Below, piece by piece: positions 26,501 through 37,080 of a stretch of DNA of 64,000 bases. The stretch spans positions 26,473,016 through 26,537,015 of the forward strand of contig NC_052475.1 of the NCBI RefSeq assembly GCF_009730915.1. The letters run 5' to 3'. The position numbers were made by a program, and so were the translations under genes. The notes beneath the pieces are model-generated. The model saw nothing but the letters and a program-made list of their open reading frames with translations, was not told the origin of the DNA and did not search any database. The DNA is from Dioscorea cayenensis subsp. rotundata (Eukaryota > Streptophyta > Magnoliopsida > Dioscoreales > Dioscoreaceae). Position 1 is the stretch's first letter; each line of letters begins with the position of its first letter.

Positions 26501-28226
26501 ACATACTATCCCAAGAAAAGAGGCTTATTACTTGGATAGGCTCCTCTTCTGGATGTGGAAGAGCTAGAGGTTGTACAATCAAAGCCAAGGGCATGCTTGA
26601 TGTTGCCAAAAGATCTCCAGTGCATGGTATCTATAAAACAATAAAATGTTCCATAAGAGAATAAAGCATGGCAGGGAAAAAACATAAACTCATGCACAAA
26701 TTTATAAGATTGAGCACCTGATTAATTGTGCATCTCATAAGGCGGGGACTACAGTTACCAGTATCTCTGACAACAAATTCACTTGATGCAGGCTTCAATC
26801 CAATGAGATAAATTGAAAAAAAAAAAAGTCATTAAACATGTAACAAACATGACATAAAACTCCAGTATTTCTAACTAGAAGCGACAATGACATCAAGAAG
26901 ATAAAGCTTGGCACATAGTACATACTGGAGGAATACTAGCTTGATTACCCTGACGGGTCTCGAAATAAACTACAGAATTACTAGGCATGGGCCGTGGAAT
27001 TTGATTGGGGTCTATTTTTGAGGGTGTGGACATCTGTGCACCAGCAAGGGGAGAGTGGCCCATCACTGGTGGAACTGGGGGCAACTGCTGAGTTGGTGCC
27101 TGGGGTGGCATGCCAAACATCCGGGGTGGTGTTTGCGTAGGACCAGCCATTGGGGTTACACCCTAAAACACATTTCCATCATCAAATATCTTCATTGCCA
27201 AGTTCTAAATGCAAATAATGAATAATTTTTATCTGTTATTGTGCGCATAAATTGAAGAAAAAAGAGGCCTTCCTGCACAATTTGATACACAAAATTTTAA
27301 AAAGGCGAGGAACGTTTGGAACAAATAGAACTCACTGGCCGAGACTGAGCCTGCCACATTTGGGACCCAAAGGGAGGTATGGCTGCGGGCGGGGCTGAGA
27401 AGGGCTGGGGAGGGCCCATAAAAGGCTGGGGGGCAGTAGGCGATCCCCCATACATCTGCGAGGCAGTGGGCAGCGCTCCAAACGGTTGCGAAGCAATTGG
27501 AGGTGCGCCAAACGGTTGTGAAGCACTTGGTGGTGCGCCAAACGGTTGTGAAGCACTTGGTGGTGCGCCAAACGGTTGCGAAGCACTTGGTGGCGCCCCC
27601 AACGATTGCGAAGCAATTGGTGGCGCCCCAAAAGATGAAGCAGAGATGGTCGGGACACCATACGGCTGATTTGTAGTCAATAGCGTACCACCAAACGGCT
27701 GCGAGGATGGCGGCATCCCCAAGGGAGACACAGCCTGAGGGCTCCCAGGGAACGGCGCCAAACCCTGAGACACCTGCGGAACGACCGATGGTGGCGGAGC
27801 CCTAACAGAGGTCGGAGGCGCAGATACTAACGGTGCCTGTGCCAATGAGGCCGGAGGAAATCGTGGTGCGCCGGGTGGGAAAGCGGGAGGAGGGCCGTTG
27901 CTGGTGATAGGAGCAGAGGGGGGAGGGCGGGAGGAAAAAGGAGGCTGAGATTGGGAAAACTGCTGGGGTGGCGGGCGGTTGGGGATGGTTTGAGGAGGAG
28001 GAGGAGGAGGAGCACCGGGACGGGAAGTGGCGAAGGGCGGAGGGCCACGAGGAGCAGCGGAGGAAGGCGGAGGCCGAGCGATCTGCATGTTTCTCATAGC
28101 ATCGGGGAGGGCTCCGGCAGAAGGAGCAGGAGGGGCGTTGGGGTTGGGGTTTGAGCTAGGGTTTGGAGGGTAGAAGCCGGGGCGAGGCCGTGGGGGGCCG
28201 GAGGGAAAACCCTGCGAGGACGCCAT
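12905..28226 (-). CDS. SEC24: COPII coat protein SEC24, plant CEF/SEC24B-C type
   Basis: Cargo adaptor of the COPII inner coat, which packages cargo at ER exit sites with SEC23. Twenty-four GT-AG exons give 1,114 aa: 28226-27336, 27162-26926, 26792-26718, 26630-26532, 25761-25650, 24450-24323, 23859-23740, 22730-22650, 22184-22107, 21986-21894, 21634-21580, 21189-21113, 20935-20864, 20746-20663, 19630-19511, 19422-19354, 17368-17291, 17146-17008, 16730-16566, 14804-14659, 14574-14383, 13999-13911, 13828-13797, 13017-12905. Residues 1-360 are Pro/Ala/Gln-rich and disordered, with decapeptide repeats. The zinc finger uses Cys446, 449, 468 and 471. The trunk ([16 protein letters not shown]), beta, helical and gelsolin domains follow, and length and order match Arabidopsis CEF. 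Intron 16 is longest, about 2 kb. All frames are intact; no truncation is seen. Confidence 0.96.
14211..14357. repeat. 65-bp direct repeat in a SEC24 intron
   Basis: Two copies (about 14211-14275 and 14293-14357) begin AAAATCCTCAATTCTGCCCA and end in AAAAAGCCTGT.GG. They are nearly identical, with a 17-bp spacer, and lie inside the intron between exons 21 and 22. Confidence 0.85.
18264..18316. repeat. (GT)n microsatellite in the largest SEC24 intron
   Basis: GT/GC dinucleotide run within intron 16, which spans 17369-19353. Confidence 0.9.
20540..20578. repeat. (TA)n(GA)n compound microsatellite in a SEC24 intron
   Basis: A TA run passes directly into a GA run, in the intron between exons 14 and 15. 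Confidence 0.9.
27465..27650 (-). repeat. SEC24: 30-bp coding minisatellite of SEC24
   Basis: About six tandem 30-bp units encode the decapeptide [10 protein letters not shown] and variants ([20 protein letters not shown]) in the disordered N-terminal region. The central three units are almost identical at DNA level, which points to recent expansion by slippage or unequal exchange. Every change is a multiple of three, so the frame is kept. Confidence 0.85.
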
Positions 28227-28284
28227 GGATCCACAGATGCGCCGGCGATCGAAGGGTATTCGATGATGGCCGGAGGGAGAGAGC

Positions 28285-28325
28285 GCGAGAGGGAGAGGGA
28301 GAGGGAGAGAGAGAGAGAGAGATGG
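28285..28325 (-). repeat. (GA/CT)n tract in the SEC24 5' leader
   Basis: GAGAGG and GA units lie between the TATA box and the start codon. On the transcribed strand this is a CT-rich leader, as in several other genes of this window. Confidence 0.8.
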
Positions 28326-28408
28326 AGATCTGGAGGTCGAGTTCGATGACGAAATGGAAAACGGAAGGGAGGGGATCCGGTGTTAGACATGGAACACGAT
28401 ACATCTCG

Positions 28409-28414
28409 TTTATA
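28409..28414 (-). promoter_or_regulatory. TATA box of SEC24
   Basis: TATAAA on the minus strand, 183 bp upstream of the start codon. A transcription start near 28380 would leave a CT-rich leader of about 150 nt. Confidence 0.5.
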
Positions 28415-28441
28415 CCAATTATTATTTGACGCGATAAAAAT

Positions 28442-28465
28442 GATGACGTGGATGAATATTATTGG
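28442..28465 (-). promoter_or_regulatory. ERSE/UPRE-like element in the SEC24 promoter
   Basis: On the minus strand CCAAT (28465-28461) is followed after exactly 9 bases by CCACG (28451-28447). This is a perfect CCAAT-N9-CCACG ER stress response element. The CCACG continues as CCACGTCATC (28451-28442), the core of the plant unfolded-protein-response element bound by bZIP28/bZIP60-type factors. It sits about 35-55 bp upstream of the TATA box. That SEC24 is induced by ER stress here is inferred from the motif, not shown. Confidence 0.6.
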
Positions 28466-29051
28466 CCTCGATGGCATGAAAAGGGATGGATGGTGTGAAG
28501 TGAATTGGTGGCATTGGGTGTTGTTGAGAAGTGGGGGCCATGGATGGGGTTAGGATTGGCTGTAAAGCTCGAAACATGGAATTCGTTGCTTTGTGATATG
28601 TATTCTGACAATAAGGATTTTCAAGCCGACGTGGCAGGATTGATCAAACCTTTGTAATGTTTCGTTTTGGTCCCTAGCATGATATGCATGCTTTTTTTTT
28701 TTAATATGATTGGAATATTGGAGATTTTCTTTTTTAAAATATTAGTAATTTTCTTCTTTATTATAGTTAAATCTCTGCTTCTTTTTCTATTGTTTATTTA
28801 TTTTAGTGGAAATTGCCAAAAAAACCCTACAACTTTGCCAAATTGCCAAATAAACCCCCATAGTTTGAATCCCAAAACCCCTTCCTTTTCAACTCCATGA
28901 TTTTTGAAAACCCCAAAGTACGTAATGGCGATTAAACGGAGTGTATTTAAAAATTTTATGGATGAAAATGCCCTGTACGGGAAGTCGTATCGCACCCATT
29001 TCGGTGTGAGGAGGAAGTGGGTGGGTTTTTTCTTAGGCATTACAAAATTGC

Positions 29052-29191
29052 TTGTCTTCTCTCAACTCGCGACTCAGTCTCAACTCGCGTCTCCAGCTCT
29101 TCTCTTCCCACACGCACTCTTCCCTTTCCACCCGGCTCTCGAAGAAGAAGTCCCGTGCAAGTATTCAGCATTTCAGTCACTTTGCGTCTAA
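29052..29191 (+). other. possible leader exon inside the MULE
   Basis: A pyrimidine-rich stretch with the direct repeat CTCAACTCGCG (29058 and 29080 region) ends at a good donor (AAG, then GTATTC near 29192). It resembles the 5' leader of the plus-strand gene carried by the element. Confidence 0.3.
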
Positions 29192-29479
29192 GGTATTCAT
29201 TATGGTTTTTGTTAACTATTCTGTTACGAAGAGACATTTTTCGGTTTTGGTTTGTGATTTTGTTTTTGTTGGAAGACATTGAAGCTTTCAGGGGGATTAA
29301 TCGTACGGGGTTTTTGTTAGTCTCGAGGAGATGTCTCGGCTAGGGTTTTTGTTTTGTTTTACATTTTCGTCTATATATACGATCGAAATGGTTTTCCGAT
29401 TGTTGTGCTTTGTGTAATGTTTATAATCTACGCTTTACTCTTTCGCTTGATATGGTTGCGATTGTAAAAATGAGGTCTC

Positions 29480-29636
29480 CGCTTTAAACAATGAGCTTTT
29501 ACCGCTTTAAGTTAGTTCGTCTCCGCTTTAATTATTTGTATCTCGTTTAATAGTATACGCCAACGCTTAAAAAAAATGATATCGGTGTTTAAGAACCGAG
29601 TGTTTACCGCTTTAACAAATTACATTTCCGCTTAAC
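29480..29636. repeat. CGCTTTAA periodic array, first cluster
   Basis: CGCTTTAA starts at 29480, 29503, 29524 and 29608, and a CGCTTAA variant at 29629. Neighbouring copies are 21-23 bp apart. The cluster lies in apparently non-coding sequence just before the plus-strand broken gene. Confidence 0.75.
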
Positions 29637-29659
29637 AATGTGTTATTATCGTCGCAGCT

Positions 29660-30470
29660 TGTGATTATGGCGGTCAATCTAGTTAATGGGCGATGCTACT
29701 TGACACCCGTGAGTGGAGACCGTGGGTCGAATCGAAAGTTCACATGATCCCTCGACATCGGGAGATCATCCGAAGGACACCGCTCACGACGATTTCATCG
29801 AGTTGGAAGTCGATACCAAGAGCGGGCCCTTCTTGACTCTCATTGCGTAGATACGATAACCGCACTAATAAATTCGGGGATCGGGAAAGCATCGCGACTT
29901 TCGAGGCTCGAAGATGTGGCAATCGTTCTTGGCTGCGTTGCGATGGGGAGGCGATCGTGTTTCGAAGAAGAAAACACGGTCGACTTTCAAGAGAGGTATT
30001 TATCGAAGACGTCACGAGAGACAGGAGACTCCATCAGAGCACTCTTCGACGAACTCGTTGGACGAGAGGGAGAAGAGGAGAATTTTGCCAAACCATCGAT
30101 GGTGTACCTCCCGGTACAATCCTCTTCCCAAATACCTCCCCGCTCGGTTCCTAACCGGATCGCTGATTATGTCGATGATCTACCCGGAATGGGGGCGCTA
30201 TGCATGGACGCAAGCGACGCACAAGTGGCTTATGGAGGACATACCACAGCCGCTACCCGAGTGCAATCTAGATGCGCTGGGGAAGAAGACCAACACCGGG
30301 TATGTTAAGGGTTCCACCAGTAGCGCTTAACATCCGGTTTTTACTGAGTGACCGGAACCGGAAAGAAAGTCCGTTTTTGCAAGATCCCAAGGATGCTGTG
30401 CTACGGTGAAAATACTTTACCGGAAGCAGCGACGATAGAGACGAGTTTGTCATCTCTCGAAGGAAAAGAG
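29660..30470 (+). pseudogene. broken DUF1985/plant-mobile-domain-like gene
   Basis: After an acceptor-like CGTCGCAG, an ATG at 29668 opens MAVNLVNGRCY, but a TGA soon follows. Recognisable blocks then appear in different frames: LEDVAIVLGC, RETGDSIRALFDELVGREGEEENF, DYVDDLPGMG, YAWTQATHKWLMEDIPQ, CAGKKTNTGYVKG and PRMLCYGE-like sequence. This order matches the protein found beside transposases in plant Kaonashi-type MULEs. At least two frameshifts and one stop break it, so no intact product is possible. A donor-like GTAATA follows at about 30471, and further plus-strand remnants run to about 31060. Confidence 0.6.
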
Positions 30471-30514
30471 GTAATAATTCAAAAAAATATTTTTGTTTAA
30501 CTGCAGAGCGTTAA

Positions 30515-30610
30515 CGCTTTAACCATATCATTCTACCGCTTTAACTTTATTCATCTATCGCTTTAACATTATAACTTACCGCTTTAACTTTGTTCAACTA
30601 CCGCTTTAAA
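30515..30610. repeat. CGCTTTAA periodic array, second cluster
   Basis: CGCTTTAA starts at 30515, 30537, 30559, 30580 and 30602, a regular 21-22-bp spacing. The bases between copies vary. More degenerate GTTTAA copies continue to about 30680. The array directly follows the putative donor of the broken plus-strand gene. Confidence 0.8.
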
Positions 30611-31898
30611 CTTTTTAGTTTAATGTTTAATTTGTTTGTTTACTGTTTAACACAATAGGTTATAACGTTTAAATATACGAGTTACATATGTAAATATAGT
30701 TTTAATTGTTTAAACTAAATAATTTCGCTAAGATTGTTTGCTTTACACATGCTAGTTTCCTGAAATGGTTCCGTGAATCGTCGATGAAGAAGTATTTGTT
30801 CAGGGCAACCGTCGGTCGGATGCTATTGCTCGGAACCGCTTGCTCAAAAGGCAAGATAAGAGGGCAACCTCTTCCTTCGCTACTGGACGCCGCTTCTCCC
30901 GCTCCGGTCAAAACGCATCTGCCGAGGCCGGAGAAGCCCTCCCCACCCCGCCCGACCGTGGCTTCCCCGACCGTGTCGCCACCCGAACGTGGCGCACTCC
31001 CAAGCACTAGGCGAGGATGTCACCGCAACTCTCATGCAGTGCTTTCCGATTTTTGATGATCGAGTTCCCTCGACTTGTCGCTCGAGTGGAGGCATTTCAG
31101 GTGTTTAAGTATATAGTTCATTGTGTAAATATCAATGTAATTGTTTAAACTCGCTTTTACCCTGTAAAAAGCGAACCGGAGGGGAGTGTACGCAAGCGGG
31201 GTCATAGTCATCAGTATAGGTGTAATAGTTTCAAATGTAAAACCAGGGTTTAAATTAATTCATTTTTTCGGGAAGAACATGACAAATTTTTGTCGATGTA
31301 AATGTACATGTATCTAAATTCAATTAAATTCATTCTGCTTCGTTTTGAGGTTACGTTCTTGTTGGATGATATTGTAGTCCTGCAGGGTACATTATCGGGT
31401 AGGGTTCTGCTTTCATTTTCATTTTTCATTATCGGCTAATATCAACATTCATTTTAAGCGTATAATGATAACTTTTGCCCTTTTAACTTTCGTTTTCTCT
31501 CGTTTAAGTTTAGGTTTCTCCGTTTAAATTTAATATTTTCCGTTTAAAATATCCTTATTATTTAATAATATCAATGTAATTACAACAAAAAAATATACTT
31601 AATATTTTTCTGCTTTAAAAATATCCTTATTACTTAATAATCTCTTATAGAGTGTAATGTAATGTTCCGATTTTTATGTGCGACGGGAGTGGAAACGCTT
31701 GGGGAACCGAGCGTGTATTAATTACGCTGGGGAACCGCTAGCACCATCCCGCTGTACATTTTAAGCGGATACAAATTTATTTTTAAACGATAAAAAAATA
31801 ATGAGTTAAACGTAGAATAAAAATATTTAAAACGTAAGAGATATATTTAAATATAAAGTTCAATATTTAAACAATAATAAGAAGTATATACACAATGC

Positions 31899-32804
31899 CT
31901 AGTCTGCAGATGATTCATTCCACGATCCGCGATTGTGACACGAAACGTGGCAATGGCTACAACGCAACTCTGCGGACCTCGGGACGCTCACGACTCGATC
32001 CTCTTCGTCTAGGGACACCCGGGTTGCCTTCTCGTCACAAAGGGTCGCAAACGCAGATTCGCGATTTTTCATCCATCGACTCGTCGTATCGTCTCGGTAT
32101 GGGAATATAGCTTCCTTATACGCCATTTTTGAAGTCGAAGCTTCCTTCCACGATCACTCGGTGTTTCTCGTTCTTCAGAATTTGAAGTCAAAATTCCTTT
32201 TGATTGCAGAAAATTCCTAAGTGCGTCTCGAAAATGTTCAACGCCTTCAAAAACATTGTCCAATATCCAACGACAACACTTCGACTGATCGGATGAGGAA
32301 GGAAGGCATGCCACACCCTCGAGCTCGCCATGATGTGGAAATGCGTACCGCGATTCGAATTCGCCAACACTTTTAGTTTAAACGAACACGATCAATATTT
32401 AAACAGAGACACAAAAATATTTAAACGATAAACATAAATCTTAAACGTTAAAAACAAAAAAAGTTAAATAATAAGTTAATAAGTTAATGGAAACTTGATA
32501 AATGTAAACAGATGACGTGGGATAATAAACAATAATTAACTTCTACAACTATATAAACATAACGAGAAGAAACTTACAACGAGAAGAACTCGCTTTTTCG
32601 AGAGGATACGATGCCACATCATCCGTCCTCAACAACAAGATCAACAATGTAACATTTGAAGATGGAGTGCACGTGACACATGCTACTGGAAGTCAATCTC
32701 GCTTTTATATGAGACATACTGCTTTTATGTCCATCAAGTGTGATAAACTTCACTCTGACACGGGAAATATCGAGACCGCATCGCTCACATATCTCAGCTA
32801 ACAC
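31899..32804 (-). pseudogene. MuDR-type transposase N-terminal fragment
   Basis: Read on the minus strand, a first block (32804-32619) contains RVRVKFITLDGHKS and MCHVHSIFKC..VDLVVED, the PB1-like start seen in many monocot MULE transposases. A second block (32314-31899) contains DNVFEGVEHFRDALRNF followed by basic and Cys/Trp-poor remnants, matching the MuDR N-terminal DNA-binding region. The two are separated by AT-rich sequence and are not in one frame. The catalytic DDE and SWIM zinc-finger regions are absent. Confidence 0.6.
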
Positions 32805-33252
32805 TGATTCCCAAGAAGTCGCTAGTGAACATTAGCACTCGTCCCCTCCCCGTCAGTATCTAGCAATAGCACAAAAACTCTCCATAATTTAATCGAAGAG
32901 CTAAAATTGAATACACCAAATGAGAAGAAGAAAAAGAAGAAGAAGAAGAAGAAGAAGAACAAGAACAAGAACAAGAAGAACAAGATATGAGCCTTCTAAA
33001 ACTTTGTTTTGAGAAAAAAATCAAGCGGAGGCATTGAAAAACTATGCATAAAAGAAAAGTTATGATTGGGCGCCATTTTTTCCCACATTTTGCAAAGGGC
33101 AAAAAGAATTTCATATCGTGGACCCACTTCAACTTACCCTAGCGGGGTTAAAAGGAATGTAAAATATAACGGAGGGCTGTCCGGGGTGTGCAAAAGTTGG
33201 AGGGGGTTTTTGGGAAGTTTTGAAAATTACGAGGGATGAACAGTAATTTTCC

Positions 33253-34001
33253 TTTTTTTTTATTATTTGAAAAAAATAGATTAACCTCTTCTTTAAAAAA
33301 TAATAGACAAAGTACATCATAATATAGGTAAGTCCATTAGAAATGAAGCAACTGATGAAATATAAAATATTGATAACAAAAAAGAATGATAAACAATTCT
33401 AGAAGATAAATGTGATGATTCATTTGGAACCTCATACATCTTTCTTGTGTTTACTAGCTGTAATTTTGAGTAGTCATCTAATTTACGCTGCTCAAATCAC
33501 CCACAAAGTGAGTCAAAAAACTCAAAATTTCTTTTTACGATGCTTAGCGACACATCTAGCATTAATCTTGTTTGTTCGTAAACCAAAGACACATATGGTA
33601 TGAACAAACGAACAATTTTAATTACAATGAAGCTGAAGAAAAAGCTTTTGATTTTAAAATTTATACATTTCTATTAAGTCAAATGATCAAAACAATAGTT
33701 TTAGCTAGTATGTCCCATATTTCCTTTGTTAGGCCCTTAAATTGAAAACTTGGTCCCACTAATGATATATGGAGTCTACTAAAGACTAAAAAAATTGAGC
33801 GAAGTGGCTCAAACTGCATCAAGTAATAGAACATTTGATAAGAAGATAATTTGTTGATTCAATTTTGGCAAGACAACATATGTAATTACAAACAAACAAA
33901 GAATTACAATTACAACATCTTTATACAAATTTTCCCTAAGTAAGAATTTTATTGTTCTCGGTTTTCCTATTAATGTGTCCCAAAAATCAAATATCAACAT
34001 A
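33253..34001. other. intergenic, no gene seen
   Basis: AT-rich sequence without a recognisable gene between the MULE and the Stowaway-like element. Confidence 0.5.
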
Positions 34002-34003
34002 TA

Positions 34004-34351
34004 CTCCCTTCGTTCCGAATTAGATGTCATTATTGCCTTTTGCGCAATAATTAAGAACAACAATAAATTTTTTTGGAATATGTATAATTTCAATTAAAAC
34101 TAAGTTAAATGACCAAATTACTCATTTTCTTGGGACTACAATTATATTTTTATATAATTCTCCTTATTAATTTTTCCACCCATTACATTGGTTATTTTTT
34201 CTTTTCAAAATACTCCAATTGAAATTACTTATTAAATATTGGTAGAATTTGAAAAAAAAAAAAAAATCTTATCTTGATAACATAAAACAACAATTATTAT
34301 AGTTTTTTTTTTTTGTTTTTTAAAATGACATCTAATTCAGAACGGAGGGAG
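34004..34351. mobile_element. Stowaway-like MITE (Tc1/mariner superfamily)
   Basis: The ends form an inverted repeat of about 28 bp: CTCCCTTCGTTCCGAATTAG at the left and its near-perfect complement at the right. TA lies on both sides (34002-34003 and 34352-34353), the Stowaway target duplication. The element is 348 bp, AT-rich and non-coding, and matches the common plant CTCCCTCCGTTCC-type family. Confidence 0.88.
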
Positions 34352-34704
34352 TAGAATTTTTTATAACCGCACTATCAAGAGGGTCAAATTGTAGTAATGG
34401 CAGCACAATGGATATTAATTATTTACATATTGTAAAAAATGAAAACAAACTATTTTTTGTAAAAATGATATTCTACTTAAAAACTTAAAGGGGAAAGTTG
34501 AAATTTTTGTTATAATCAAGGATCTTCACGTAATTGTCCAAACAAAAGGCCCCTTCCCTCCCGACCACACAAGAAATCAGCACCGAACTCTCATTCCTTA
34601 TCCCATTCAATGCATTCATCTTCACTCTCGCTCTCACTTCCAATGATAAAGTTCAAGTTCTCTTGTGGACATAAAACCAAACATTTCATCTGCTTCCCTT
34701 CTCC

Positions 34705-37080
34705 ATGGCTTCTCTACCTTCCATTGTCATCAATGGCACCCTTCACAGGCTCGAGCCCGACCTCCGAAAGCTCTCTCCGACCTCCCTCCCTGCAGAGAAG
34801 GTAACCATTCTACTGTTTCTAGTATAGCTCGCGCAAGCTCTGTTTTTCCATAGCAGTTCAAGAGATGCTTGCAATGCTCTTTTCTGTCAGGGGTTTTCAT
34901 ACCAGAGGAGCACAGCGGCGCCGGAGAGCTTCTCTGAAGCATCACAACCACTGACCATCCAGGAAGCTCTCTCCTTTATTGGAGAAGGGTCTCGAGTTGA
35001 GCCAGCTCTCTATGTCCCTCTTTTGCAACAATGCATTGAGTATAGATCTCTCTCGGAGACGGAATGCATCCATGGACATATCATCAAGACTGGGTTGCGT
35101 GAAGAAGTGTTTTTATCGACTTCTCTTGTCAATGTTTATATGAAATGTGGTGCCGTGGATTATGCTCGGAATTTGTTTGAGAAAATTCCTCAGAGAAATA
35201 TTTTTACTTGGACTGCCTTGATTACAGGCTATGTTCACAATGGACAGCCAGAAAATGGCATGGTTGTGTTTGTGCAGCTCTTGGAATCTGGTGTTTATCC
35301 GACTTATTATACGCTGGGTGCAGTCCTAAGCGCATGTTCGGCTTCTTATTCTATTGAGTTTGGTGAGCAAGTTCATGGGTATATCATTAAGTTTGGGCTT
35401 GAATCAGCTACGAGCATGGGGAACTCACTGTGTTCCTTATATTCCAAATGCGGGAGTCTGGAATTATCTGTGAAGGCATTTGGCAGAATCCCCGATAAGA
35501 ATGTGATTTCATGGACGACAGTGATCACAGCCTGTGGTGACAATGGTGATGCTGACTTGGGCTTAAGATTATTTGTTGATATGATATCTGAGGACACGGT
35601 GCCTAATGAGTTCACCTTAACAAGCGCTATGAGTTTGTGTTGCTCTGCACATGCTTTTGATCTCGGAAAGCAAGTGCATTCACTGTGTGTAAAATACGGA
35701 TGTGATTCAAGCCTTCCAGTCAGGAATTCAATCATGTACTTGTATTTGAAAAGGGGAGAACTGGATGAGGCACGGAGGTTATTTGACAGTATGGAGACTG
35801 TGAGTCTGATTACATGGAATGCAATGATTGCAGGCCATGCCGAGCTGATGGACATGGCCAAAAATGATGCCACGGCTCATAAGAGTGGCATTGAAGCACT
35901 TAAGATGTTCCGCAGATTGCACCGGTCAGGATTGAAGCCTGATCTGTTCAGCTTCTCTAGTGTCTTAAGAGTGTGCAGTGGTTTGGTGGCCTTGGAGCAA
36001 GGTGAGCAAGTTCACGGTCAGGCTATCAAAAGTGGGTTTCTAGCTGATGTTGTTGTGAGCAGTGCTTTGGTGAACATGTACAACAAGTGTGGTTCCATTG
36101 ATAAAGCAAGCAAAGCTTTTGTTGAGATGAATACAAGAACTCTTATATCCTGGACTTCAATGATCAGTGCATATTCACAGCATGGCCGAGCTAAGGAAGC
36201 TATCCAACTCTTTGAGCAGATGAGACTTGCAGGAGTGAGGCCAAACCATGTTACATTTGTTGGTGTTCTATCAGCTTGTGCCCATGCAGGCATGGTTAGT
36301 GAGGCTCAGCACTACTTCAATGTGATGAGAAATGAATATGGGATTAAGCCTGTCATGGATCATTACGCTTGCATGGTGGATATGTATGTGAGATTGGGTT
36401 GTTTGGAAAGTGCATTTGACTTCGTAAAATGCATGGCTTTTGAACCAAATGAGATTATATGGTCCATTTTGATTGCTGGATGCCGAAGTCATGGGAACAT
36501 GGAATTGGCTTTTTATGCTTCTGAACGGCTTCTTGAGCTCATACCTAAAGCAACTGAAACATATGTGTTGTTATTAAACATGTATGTAGCTGCAGAGAGA
36601 TGGCAGGATGTCTCAAGAGTGAGGAAGCTAATGAAAGATGAGAAAATTGGAGTTGTGAGAGATCGAAGCTGGGTCAACATCAAAGATAGAGTTTACTTTT
36701 TCAGAGCAAACGATAGATCACACTTCCAAAGTGATCGAATGTATGAACTGTTGGAGGATTTGCTTGAGAGAGCAAAGCGCTTAGGTTATGTTCCTTACAA
36801 GAATGCAGATGTTTCCGATGATGAAAAGGAAGAGAAGGCAGCATCTGGTTCTACCCTTCATCACAGCGAAAGATTAGCCATTGCTTTCGGGCTGCTAAAC
36901 ATGCCCAAGGGTGCACCAGTGCGAGTTGTCAAGAACATCACTATGTGCAGAGATTGTCATAGCTCAGCCAAATTCTTTTCAATATTGACAGGCAGGGAAA
37001 TCATTGTTCGGGATAGCAAGCGGCTTCACAACTTCAAGGATGGGCGGTGTTCTTGTGGAGATTTTGGTGCGTTGGTATGA
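34705..37080 (+). CDS. PPR protein, PLS class with E and DYW domains
   Basis: Two exons (34705-34800 and 34891-37080) joined across a 90-bp phase-0 intron give 761 aa. The Ser/Leu-rich N-terminus could be an organelle transit peptide. Successive PPR motifs follow (FTWTALITGYV, VISWTTVITACG, LITWNAMIAGHA, LISWTSMISAYS). An E domain is seen at WSILIAGCRSHGNMELA, then E+, then a DYW deaminase domain with the zinc-binding HSE at 690-692 and CRDC at 718-721. Such proteins bind a specific RNA in plastids or mitochondria and direct C-to-U editing. The C-terminus is unusual: CSCG is followed by DFGALV instead of DYW. The intron near the 5' end is also atypical, since most PPR genes have none. The target transcript cannot be told from the sequence. 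Confidence 0.92.

Larger units (their letters stand above)
28808..33252. mobile_element. decayed Mutator-like element (MULE)
   Basis: The left end begins GGAAATTGCC and the right end, read in reverse complement, begins GGAAAATTACTG. Both continue with similar blocks (A.CCCT, then AACCCCC..AGTTT-like), giving a long imperfect terminal inverted repeat of about 70 bp. Inside are two broken, convergent coding regions: a plant-mobile/DUF1985-like gene on the plus strand (29,660-30,470) and the N-terminal part of a MuDR-type transposase on the minus strand (31,899-32,804). The interior is GC-richer than the flanks. I could not read a clear 9-bp target duplication, and the central transposase domain is missing, so the copy is not autonomous. 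Confidence 0.65.

Noticed and set aside
27379-27669. 96-aa plus-strand frame with internal repeats
   Set aside because: It is the antisense reading of the SEC24 decapeptide minisatellite; repetition comes from the DNA unit.
29017-29343. overlapping frames near the left part of the MULE
   Set aside because: Frames occur on both strands over a pyrimidine-rich stretch with direct repeats; a leader exon explains it better.
29480-30610. regularly spaced repeats considered as a CRISPR-like array
   Set aside because: The motif is only 8 bp, spacers are about 14 bp, and the context is a plant transposon.
35373-35873. 166-aa minus-strand open frame
   Set aside because: It lies antisense inside the PPR coding exon and has no family features; it is a shadow of the real gene.
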